Below are positions 11,801 to 23,800 of a stretch of 64,000 nucleotides of DNA, one piece after another (within the stretch, counting starts at the first letter, position 1; each line of letters opens with the position of its first letter). The DNA lies in assembly GCF_023343835.1 (NCBI RefSeq), contig NC_064438.1, forward strand, positions 13,993,077 through 14,057,076, in the 5' to 3' direction. The translations under genes were made by a program, and so were the position numbers. The DNA is from Lagopus muta. Taxonomy: Eukaryota > Chordata > Aves > Galliformes > Phasianidae. The notes under the pieces were generated by a model, which was not told the origin of the DNA, did not search any database, and saw only the letters and a list, made by a program, of their open reading frames with translations.

Positions 11801-14800
11801 ATGACAGCTCTGCTTTACCAAATCAGTCCCAGAGCAACCAGATCTTAACAGAAAAAACAGAGAGGAGCTTTCACAAGAAAGTTCCTACATGCCCCAGAGG
11901 AAGTAGAGAGAAAACTCACCTGCACACACTCAAGAAATCAGCTTTGCAAAAACAGAGCAGCTCATGCCTTTGGGAACAGTCAGTGAGAGCACTTAACCCA
12001 GAGTCCTCAATGGCTCAGAGATACACCCCAGGATGTTATTACCATCTTACGGTCTCAGATGGAGAGTAGTTTTCTCCTTCTGTTTAGTTCTTAGAAAATT
12101 GCCTGTGTTGCAGCAGCGAGGCAAGAGCTGGTTAACAGAGCAGAGGGCTGACTCACTGCTCCTGCCTCAGCAGCCAGCACCAAACATGAAGGAAAGTTCA
12201 GGCTATGCTTTTCCACCCACCCCTCTGCAGCAGGGAAGGCAGCTCACAGGACAGCCACCTTCCAGACCTCCTCACTGACCACATTGGAAAAGAGATCTAT
12301 GCATACACTGGCTCACTGAGCTTGCTACTAATCATCCTCCCACAGCAGTCATCACCAAAGAACAAACTCTAAAGGGCTCATGGTCCAGGTGACTTTTTTT
12401 CTTCTAACTGGGATGCCTCAGCCAGCAATGCCTCCAGCTAAAGAGAAAGCTCACAATAAAGACCTAAGCCAGTAGAAGTGATGCAGCCTTTAGGTTGCCT
12501 TTGGCACTCATACTCGTTTAAGAGGAAAATGAATTTGGGAAACCCTGCCTACAGCACCACTTGTCCCTTCATGAGACGTTTCTTATCAGATACCTCCTAT
12601 CTGCACTTGCGCTCCAAGCTTGTCCTCAGTGAGCCAGGAGGAAGGGTAAAGCTACTGAACAGACTTTAAAAAGCACAACCACCAACTGGGGAGCCTACCT
12701 TTTGCAAAACCACACTTCCAAGAAACTTAGAGGATCTCAGCCCCTCCAGACAAGAACAGCAGCCTCTCCCTGGGCCTGAGCTCTTTGCAAGGAGGGAGGG
12801 AAAGAAGGAGGGGGCTGCAGAAAAGCAGCTGGGGCTGATTGCTAATTGCTCCCACAGCTGTGATAATCAGCACTGCCGTGAGCTGCTCCAGCAGCCCTCC
12901 TGGGGCTGAGGCTGGGAAGGTACAGCTTGCAGTGATTGCATCAAGGAAGAGGCAAGATCTATTTACTTGCTCAGAAGTAAATATTAATCTTATGCATTTT
13001 TCTCAATCCCTTGTGTAAAGAAGGGGTTGTGTCATTGCAGAACAAAGCTCCCTATAAAATTGGGTTGCTGGGAGAACTGAGTCACAGAGTTCATGTGCAG
13101 ATATGTGTTGTCCAAAGCAGGAGATGGGGCAAGAGTTTCATTCATCTCAGGGAGAGGAGAGAGAGGAAGATGGACCCAGTCCTCAGCCTGGTCAGGGACA
13201 CAGACACCCCTCAGCACTGTTTTCTACTGCTGAAAGAGCTGCTGAGCACAAGGTGGGCTGGGGCCATAACACCCACGATGCTGACATGAGCCAGGAAGCA
13301 GCAATAACGTAGAACAGCTTTTTTTTTTCAGCTGCCTGGATTATGTTAGGGGCTGATTTGGCCCATGCAGCAGCTCAGGTGGCTTAAATCCGCTGTTGTC
13401 ACTCCTCCAAACCCCGGTGTCCTGGCCAGCTGCCATTGCTCAGAGCACCGAGCTGAAGCCAAACACCCCAAAGCCTACGTCCATTCCTCCCCAGCAGCTC
13501 AAATTGCAGGCAGAGGCCATCCACCCCCATTCCAACCTTTGCTCCAGACCCTGCCCTTAGCTCTCAAGGCATAACCTGGGCTCAGCCACCTCTCATTGGG
13601 GTGCTGGGTGGCTCAGCTCTCTGCTTTACCCACCTCTGCTTGCGCTGCTCCAGCTTTTGGGACCAGTCGCTGAACCCCTCGTCCTCTTCCAGTTCTGAGG
13701 TCCCAGAGGGCTTAAAATCATAGCTGAAACACAACAAAGAGGAAAATTGGGACGAGAATGGTGTAAAAGGCCTGATCAGCTCAGTGTCACCCCACTGCCT
13801 GCCTGGTCTCTGAGACCACAAGCGGGTGAGAAAAGCAGCACATCAAAATGAAGGAGTCCCATGGTTTTATTCTGTACTGCAACTTGTTTAGACTAAAAGT
13901 GTTTCCGACTTGGTTCCCACTTATCCTGCACTTGTATGCAACCTCAAACAAAAGAGTTCTGAATTAGGAAGGCAAGAAGACCCAGTGATTGCAACACAGA
14001 CTCAAGTCCTAGGCTTGTTCCTCAGGTTCCCATAGAGCTCTGAGGACTCTTGCTCCTGGTCTATGAAACAGTGCTGGTCCAGCCTCATCTGAGAGCAGAC
14101 AGAGTTGAGAAGGTGAGAATGAGTGGCAGGAATAGCTTTGCAATGAAGTGCTCACCGCACTGTAATCTCAAGCACTGACATGATTCTTCTTCACTTGGCT
14201 TCATGCTGATGATTCAGAGGTGGGCAGAGCCCAGATTTGTTCAATCTTGCACCCTCCCCAGCCCCTGCAGCTCAAGCTCCGGGCATGCTCAGCCAGCTCC
14301 TATTGGCTCCAATTGGTTGGGGAACTCCAGAAACACCAAAAGTTGCTTTGCTCCCAGCCTTGGGAGAATGGATAGAAGGGAAAAACCATCTTCCTCCTCT
14401 CTAAAGGAGGAAATACGTCCATTCTGCAGCCCTCTGCCCTCTAATCCTGGGAGTGCATTCCTAAGAAGTGATGACATCCCTCCCAGCTTGCAGATGTATG
14501 GATGGAGGGAGCAGAAGCCCTCCTGGCTCCCGCAGCTGCCAGCATCAGATGCAGCCTGGTCATGCATGGGAATTGTTGTTTTTTCCTCACATTCACAGGG
14601 AGAATCACCACCAGGATGGGCTCCTTGATGAGCACCCACATTGCAAGCATCAGCTGGAAGAGGTGATTTCATGGTTATGGGACATGGCATGGTCACATCT
14701 CCAGGGAATGGGGATTAGCAGATGGGACTCATGGGTTAGTTTAAAATTCAGGTATTGAAATACACAATAAACATGACCTTTTCTTTGCCTTTCTGGACTC

Positions 14801-17800
14801 TTAAGAGGTGCCAAGAGATGCTCAGCATCCTCTAACCCCGATGACTTGAAGTATAGGGCTCTAGTGATGGGGAAGCTTGCCATCCTCAAGCTCCTGAGCA
14901 GTGATGATATGCTGATTCAGAACTGGGTTATTTCCCACTGCTTGTGTAAGAGTAGCTTAGGGATCCCCCAGCTGAATTAACTTTGGTATGGACAGGAAGG
15001 GACATCAGTGAGGAAGGGGTTTTCCAAGGATGGGATGTTGGTCCTGATGGACATCGGGATGTTGGCTGTGGGGCCTGGGTGGGACTGCACTGGGGGCATC
15101 CATCCTGCAGCCTGGTCTGCATTCAGGACCCTGCAGAGCTCAGGTTTGCAAATCCACCACTTTGTTGGTTCTTTCCTTTGTTGTTTGAATGGGGGAAGGG
15201 ATGAGAGCAGCAATGTGGATGGGATGTGTCCTGGCGCAGGAAGCTCCGAGGGAAGGAGGGGGCCGTGTTTACATGAGAGAGAGCAAAGCTATGGGAAGAT
15301 TAATGGCAGGCTGACCTCGGCTGTGTGAGCAAGCCCAGGTGGCTGTCAGCAGCTGCAGAGAAACCAGGGGACGGCTGGAGGAACAGGAGTGTCCTTCCCA
15401 GGGACACCCAAATTCCAGGGTAAACATGAGGCCAAAGCAGGCACAGTGGTGCTCAGTTAAATTTTGCTGTAAGGTGTATACACATGGGTACTTCTTACTG
15501 GTTTTCCTGTGCTGAACCTGCACTCTCCATGCAGGAGCCAGTGCCATTGAAGCCCTCCTCTGCCTGGGACCTCAGCTGTTTCTCGCGCTCCCGCCGCCGC
15601 CTCTCTCGTGCTGCTTCCTCCTCATCCTCCACGCTCCACTGTGCCGTCAGCCTGGCAAAACAGAAGGAAAACTCATCTTAATGCTTAAAAATACCCCCCC
15701 AAGCTGCTGGGACGCCCCTCCCTGTGAGGTGGAGGCTCACTGCATGAGGGCTCTCAGCATGAGCGCTGGTCCTTGAAGTGGTGGTCCTGTCCCTTGGCAC
15801 AGTTCCCTCTGTACTTGGCACTGGTGAGGCTGCACCTTGAGTGCTATGTTCAGTGTTTGGTCCCTCACTACAAGAAAGACATCAAGGCCCTGGAGTGTGT
15901 CTAGAGAAGGGCAGTAAAGCTATGAAGGGTCCGGAGCACAAGTCTGATGAGGATGTTGATTGGATGTGGCCATGGGCAGCCTGGTCTAATATTAAATGGG
16001 CAGGTTGGTGGCCCTGCATGTGGCGGGGGGCGGTTGGAGATTCATGATCCTTGAGGTCCCTTCCAACCCTGGCCATTCTGTGATTCTGTGAGAAGCAGTT
16101 GAGGGAACTGGGATTGTTTGGTCTGGAAAAGAGGAGGCTCAGGAGAGACATTATTGCTCTCTACAGTGACCTGAAGGAAGGTTGCAGAAAGGTGAGGGTC
16201 AGCCTCTTCTCCCTGTTAACAGTAATAGGACAAGACAGAATGACCTTAAGTTGCACCAGAGGAGGTTCAGGTTGGGTATTTGGAAAAAAATCTCTTCTCA
16301 GGAAGAGTGGTCAGTTATTGGCATAGGCTGCCCATGGAGGAGGTGGGGTAACCATCCCTAGAGATGTTCAAGAAACATGTAGATGTAGCACTGAGGAACA
16401 TGACTTAGTGGGCATGGTGGTGATGGGTTGGTGATTGAACTAGATGGCCTTAAATTTCTTTCCAACCTTAATGATACTGCGATTGCCCTGTTGCAGCCCC
16501 TTTTCCAAAGGGTAGGATTTCAGGAGCATGCCACACTCTTAGTGGAACGGGTGATGTGTGAGCAAGGGTGGGCACTGCCTTCAGGAGAGCCTATCTGCAA
16601 GGAAGGGGCATCCTAAAGTACCATTCCCTGAGATGCTGCTTTGCATGCCAGGAAAAGGGGCTGGAAGTTGGTTATGGTAAGCAATATGGGGATATGAGGA
16701 TATCGCAAGAAATCCCATGGCCCAACCTCATATGTTGGATCTAGGCTCCATGGCCTAGATCTTCTGGAGAAATCTGCACCATGGAGCCATATCCCTAACA
16801 AGTGAGACAGCCCTCTCTAAATCAGGGCAGGAGCTGTATCCCACCCCGCTTCCTACTCCAGCACGGAGCAGAAACCTGTGCTGGCCTCTCACAGCCTCAG
16901 GGTGCCTCTGCCAGCAGGACAGCCGCCCACCCCGAGGAAGCGATAAGGCGGCGGCTGCATTCCAGCTCAGCGATAACACTGCTGCACGAGTTGCAGTACC
17001 CACGGCCAAAGCTGGTGCCGATGGCTTGCTTACCCATCCACTCTCCCAGCCCCAAAGCAGACTAGGAGGATGTTTCCCCCTGTTCTTGATAGGAATAAAT
17101 AGCCCAAAGCCACCCAGACCGCAGCCAGGCCCCCTCCTCGTCCCCCATCATATTTATTGTTTTCCCCATGGTTCCCATAGAAACCCTTGTTTGTGGGCCT
17201 GGCAGGAAGCCACCGTGTTGTTGTTTTATTTTTTGTGTGTATGCATGCATTTTATTTTTTTTTAATATATAAATGAAGTCATTCATTAAACTCTGCCATG
17301 ATTTCCCTCCCCTGTGTGACAGCCTCCAGTTCTGGATGGCTCTTAACCCCCTCCCTCCCAGATTGCCCCAGTTACCAGCAGCGAAGTCCACATTTCTCCC
17401 AGAGTGAATTCAATTTTCATTCAACTCCACACACCCCAGCTCCCCAGAAAGCTGTTGCAAGGGGCTGTAGCAACTCGGGGTGTCCTGCCGGAGCCGTACA
17501 CACTTTGCACATCATCTCAGCCTGCAATCCACTGCATTTCCCACTGGGATGTGACTAATTCTCTCCTCATGATCTCACCAGCTCGCTATTCTGTCATTGC
17601 ATCTTCACAGTGGGCCCAGGACAACACCAGAGTGACTGTTTCATGGAGATGCAGCTTATTGGAGGGCAGGGGAATATCACCCCCACTCCTGCTGCCAGAG
17701 GGCAAGCTGACATGTGAGCTGCCCGCAGCCCAAGTGATGCTGAAATGCTGGGTACTGCTCATGTGCAGCAGGCAGAAAACAGGTCCCCACTGAGCCCCTG

Positions 17801-20800
17801 TTTGCCCTAGGCTCTGAAACGCCACTAAACACCCAAACTCACTTTACTGACAGATTCAGAACCCTTTTTCATGCTCAGACAGGCTGGCAGCAGAGTGATG
17901 TTTAATAAGTGATGCTTAGGGGCTCAGTGATCCAGACAGCAAGCAGAGGGAAAATGATTATTCCTCTTCAACTGATCTAGTAGCACAAATATTTGTTTCC
18001 AGTAAAAAACCAACAAACAAATGGAAAGCAAAACCTTGGCAAAGTAATCAAGTATGGGTCAGCTACAGCAATTTGTTGAACTGCAAATTGACTGCACCCT
18101 TTTGGTTCAGAGCAGTCCAAACCTTCATCAGCCCACTCTGAAGTGTGGAGAGGGTCAGCTGTTAAATTTTCTTTCAAAGAAAGGAAATAGAGAAATTACA
18201 ATTAAAATTCATAGAATCGTTAAGGTTGGAAAGACCACTAAGATCATCTAGTCCATCCCACAGCCCATCCTCACCATACCCATTAACTGTGCCCCTCAGT
18301 GCCTCATCTCCATGGTTCTTGAACACATCCAGGAATGGTAACTCCGCCGCCTTCCTGGGCATCCTGTACCAATGCTGTAACCATTTCACCTGGCCCAGAA
18401 CAAGGAAATGGAAGGCTTCAGGCTTGTAAAATGAATGCATGGTGTGCTGCACTCCTGCCTTGAGCCTCCTGCCCATATAGAGGGGTATCATCAGCCCTTC
18501 TCCCCAGGGCAAGGCAAGAGCACAAGCTCCTACCAAAGTTTTGTCGTGATCAAAAGCCTCCTTCCTCCCATTCACCCTACATCATATTTGAAACACTCTT
18601 TGTGGAAGGGATTATCTCTCACCAGGGAGGTGAGGACATCCTGCAGCTCTAAGGAAGGGCTGAAGAACCCAGCTCTGGGTTTGGTCACATGGCCACAGCT
18701 GGCTGAACTGCTTTGGGGCTGGCTGCTTGCTTCACAGCCAGCTCTTGACTTCACCTCCAGCCAGACCCCAGACAAGGGAGTCGTTTTATTTCCACTCATC
18801 CTCTTGCATACCTCCTGCAGAACAGATACAGGCAGCCACACTCCTCATGGCCACCAACACCCGCTCCAGACAAGCCAGCATTTCTAGAAAGGTCACATTT
18901 CCTTTAGGCTATTCCTCATCTGCGCTTGAGGAGCTTATAGCATTCATGTGAGAGAAACTTCTGGCACCGAGCTGTATTTAAGGGAAACAGTGCAGACTTG
19001 AGGAGGCTTCTGCATGGCTCATAGCACAGAGGAAGTTTTGCTGGCCCTAAACCAACCTTCAGCACTAAAGCTAATTCCAGAAAGGAAAATAAAATGCCTC
19101 CCAGAGGCTTTAGGCACTGCAGACCTGTGCCAGAACACAGCAACCCTCTACCAGCAAACTCGACATTCCTGTCTCCTGAGCTTGCTGGGTGCTGGGCCAG
19201 GACGCTGTTGACTTTGGTCTGGGACTCTGTCACGTAGGCTGCCCTGCATTCTCAGGGGTCATGGGGAGAGATTTAAGAGGAGTCATAGACAATCCTGGCA
19301 TAGTAGTTGGTATTTCTCAAAGGGCAACCCAATGCAAACCTTACTGCCATCAAGGGTAAAACTCCCATCACCTGTAAAAGTGACAGGGCTAGGATCACAC
19401 CACCTCTGACAAAATCCCCCACAAGAAACAGGGCTGCATCCCCAGCAGTCAACCCATTGTCCTCTTTGTTGAATTCTAGGGAAAGGGAGAGGAAGAGGCC
19501 ACCTATGCAAGACCTCTTCCCCTTCCTAAAGAGGACTGTTTGAGTCGGAAGGGACCTTCAAAGGCCATCTAGTCCAACTCCTGTGAGGTAAACAGGGACA
19601 TCTACAGCTATATCATGTTGTTAAGAGCCTGGTCCAAGCCTGGTCCAACTCAGTCCATCACTCTTTTCTGCCTCTTTTGCCTTGCCACGGTGCCAGCTAT
19701 GACCTCAGTGCCCTACTGCCCATCATGGAGAGAGAACAGTAGACTCCAAGTAAGACTCTTTTGTTGCCACCCAGCAACAAGCAACAAAAGTAGCTTACCC
19801 AACATGAAACAGAACATGGCATAGGACTGTCACCAAGTTCATCCTGCTGACATCAGAGCTGCTTTATTTCATACTACATTTATCATTAGCTTACGAAGAG
19901 CCAGGTGTGACTGCAAGGGGATCAAAGTGTACTGCTCACTCTCGCCACATGAAATGGAAAAGGACGTCCTCAATGCACAGCCATGATGCTGTGTGCTCAG
20001 GTTCTTTCAATTGCTGCAACCCACTAGCTAAAAGTAATGTCCCACCATTCAGCATCTCAGCCCTTCTCAAAGATCTAAGACCCAGTTTATCGCCATGTGG
20101 AAGCCTTCAGAAATCTGTCCCCATACCCAAGGACTCACTGTGAAAGTGTTGGGAACTGAGCAGAGGTCTGTTACTGCACTGCCAAGGGATCACTGCTGAA
20201 CAGCAGCAAGCATGGGTAACCTCTATGACACTAGGCAAAACATATCCCATACAGAAATAACCAAGGCAGATGGCAAACAGCAGTTAGGATTCTTGGTGGA
20301 CATGTTTCTGGGGCTAAGATGTAACACGGCTCGATAGCAAAGATTACAGAAGGGCAATAATCTGCCTGGATAAGGATGGGGTCATGGATATCAGTACAAT
20401 ATAAGGTGACGGGAAAGAAATAAAACCAGAAATGGTGATGTCACAGCCTAGAGCTTATTTCAGTGTCATCTCAGGGGATATGGTGATTCCAGCTCTGAGA
20501 GATTGCCTTGTCATTTGAAGGCAGACAGCAATGCTGCACGAGCCTCTCCCTCCCATACATTCATGTAATTCCTTGGCTGCATTGCTCCATTCACAGCCCA
20601 GGCTACAGAGTTTGAACAAGGAGGGGGTACAGCAAGGGAGGGGGAAAAGAGACAGAAAAATGCATAGATGCTTCACCCTAAGCCTATTTCTCATACCAAA
20701 CCTACCCACCCAACCATAGTTCCACAGCCTCAGATACTTCTTCACTTCGTTCTACAGGGAAGCAGCTCCGTCTCCCATCCCTACTGATCAGCTGGAGCTG

Positions 20801-23800
20801 GGGTGTGGAAAGGTGTCACGAGGGAACTGATAAGGACATGCCAAGGCAATTGAGCTGAATAAGATACAGCCTGAACTTTCATCAAGCAGAAAAGGAAGAA
20901 TACCACAGGCAGCATGGCAGGGACATAGCCTCTCCTTAAAAACAAAAGCAACTTGTCTTCCTTTTTTCTTTTTTTAAAGAGAATCTGGATTTATCTTTGC
21001 AACAGCATATCCCGTTTCTGCTCAGGGCGAAACAAGCAGATTCACAGCCACGCACACCAGGTAACTTTGGTGCCACCTAGAAGGTGCAGGTGGGCTACAC
21101 CATTGTGCAAGGTCCCTAGGAAGGACAGAAACACATCAGAGCCCAGGCAGAAGATAGGACCAGAAATGAATGCGTTCAGGTGGACGAAGGGGCACCAGGG
21201 AGGGTGTTTCCATTACAATCACATATTTATGCACAAGGAGCGCCTGCCAGGATGACCTTTTTCTTGGGCATGGGTGAGATCAACAGATTTTCAGGGGGTC
21301 TCAATCAGACTTTTCAGCAGAGTATAAAATTCCATCCCATCACCAGCCCTCTCTCAACTTGGATGCACAAACCCAGGCAAAGGGGTTTTCGCATTGCCTG
21401 GTGAGAGCATCCTACCAGCAGCCAACCCATGCAGCAATCCTGAGGTCACTATCCTTAATGACCCATTTTTATATATATTTCTTAATTACTTTTAATCACA
21501 GCAGACAGACTCCCACCAACTTACTTCCAAGATGATGAATTGCACCCCCAGGATCGTGTGTCCTTTGCACACAGATATGCTGTTGCGGTAATGTATTAAC
21601 ATCACCAGTCTGGAATTTGGAGGCAGAGCGGGGGAGAGAAAGGGCTGGAGCTGGAGCCCTCCCAGCACCCTGCACAGGCTGCAGTGTTCAGTAGGTGTGA
21701 GAAATTGGTGCCGTGTAAGACCCCAAAACATGGCCTTTTCTCACGCTCCCTCCATCTCAGCTGCACTGTTCGAGAAACTGGCGTCTGCCTGGAGAGGAGG
21801 AAGTCTGGGCTCTGTTTTTGGAAGGGAGAGGCATGCCAGAGGATAAAGCAGACTTGTCAGAGAGGTTCAGCTTGGCTTACTGAACTTTGATATTTTTTTT
21901 TGTTGTGTTGGATAGGAAAGCATCCTCAGCCTCTGCTACGTTGTTCTGTAAAGGATGGAGGAGAACAAAAATTTGCTGCTGCTCAAAGCTGGGATTAAAG
22001 GCCAGCTTCACACCAGGTATGATGCTTCCTATGGGACCCACCGGACTGGTCATAAGTCACTTGTTTCATGGTGCTCTTCCCCCAGGCCCTGCTGCCTGGA
22101 GCAGCAGGAGGGAGCTCCCTGCCCCAGCAGGGACAGGAGGTAACAAGGAGGCCGTGGGAATGAGTCTGGGAGAGAGGAGGTTTTCTGCATTTATGGCCCT
22201 CATCAAGGCATGGAGCCGCAACAGGAACCAGGGTCAGCAATAAGCACTCTACCCCTGCTGTGCCTTCCAGAGAAAGCAGGCTTGGCCCCAAAATACTGAG
22301 TGAAACTGTTATCCTTAAAGCACGTCAGCACAGCCTCTCCTTGTAGGCAAGGGGGACAGAAGCGTTGCACATCACTGGCATCATCACTTTGTCTCCCCAT
22401 AGAACTAAGGGATGCAGCTCTTGGGTTTGCCTGGTATCTGCTCTCACTTTCTCCATCGGAAGAGCCAAGTCACACAAACAGAGAGAAGGGGAAAAGCATT
22501 TTGGGAAGCTGAAAACTGGTTGTCACACAGCAGCCAAGCTGCAAATTATAGAACCATCGAATCATCAAAATTAGGAAGAACCACTAAGAACATCAGGTCC
22601 AACCCCAACCCATCCCTATCATGCCCCCCAGTGCCACATCTCCATGGTCCTGAACACCTCCATGGACAGGGTCCACCACCTTCCTGGGCAGCCTGGCAGT
22701 GCATTACCACTCTGAGATGAGATTTTTCCTAATACCCAATCTGAACCTCCCTTCATACAACTTAAAGCCATTACCCTCTTGTCCTATCACCAAAGCATCA
22801 ATCCCCAGCACCCTGTCTGCTGTCTTTGCTGGCCAAACCTTTCTGATACACGTGGCAGTACTTCACCCTAGCAGAGTGTGCAGCTCACCCTGACCCTTGA
22901 AGAACTTCCCACAGTTTCCATCAGCCCTAAACATCCATTTGCTTCAGAGCAGGTAAAAGCCCAAGACAATGAGGCACAATTAAGCTAAGAACAGACACTA
23001 CTTTCCTTCCAGAAAAGAAACAACATATGGCAAGTGTGGTGCTCCCAACCAAACAAGTCCTAGGGCCAGAAGTTGGGAATGCACCCACGTAACAGCTAGA
23101 GAGATGGCTCAGCCCTTGCCGCAAAGAGGCAAAAAATCAGCTCTCCATATCAGCTGACAACCGAGGGAACGGGGTGAACATCAGCAAAGAGAAGCTGCAA
23201 TAACCCACATGATAGCCACCACTTTTCATGCAACAAACCATGGTATCAGCACCCCCTTCTCCTCCCAATCTCCTTTCCCTCCAAAGCACCATCCCCCTTA
23301 TTTTTTCCCAAGCCCTCCAAGCTCCTTGTTCCCAGCTCATTGCTCCAGAGGTCAAGTGGAAATAACAGAGCAGCATCTTCCTTGCTGAGTGATATCCTGG
23401 CTAGCTTCAGGAGACGTCACACAGTAACAGAGAGGGAAGCAGAACACAGAGGTGGGCAAAACCCCAGGTCCACATCACACTAAGTACACATCCACCCACA
23501 AACTATGTGGCAGTGGGATGGAGCCCATGGAGGGAGCAGCATCCAGGCTCTATCACCCAGTTTCGGGGAGTGGCACAGCCGCCGCTGCTGTGGATTTACA
23601 AAGAGGCTGATTTGCGGGTTAATTAACCAGCCATCTTCTTTTGTGAAACACTCAAGGCTGGATAAATAGAGGGAGAGTAGAATTCCAGCAGGAGCTGATA
23701 ATGAACTGAATGAATCGACATGGCAGGCGCTGGATCCCTATCTTATTTATAGGAATTCATTAGGAGGATAAGGGGAGAACAGATCGAGATAACAAGATAG

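Noticed and set aside
15841-16326. Plus-strand frames starting [12 protein letters not shown] and [13 protein letters not shown]
   Set aside because: These are remnants of CR1 sequence, not host genes.
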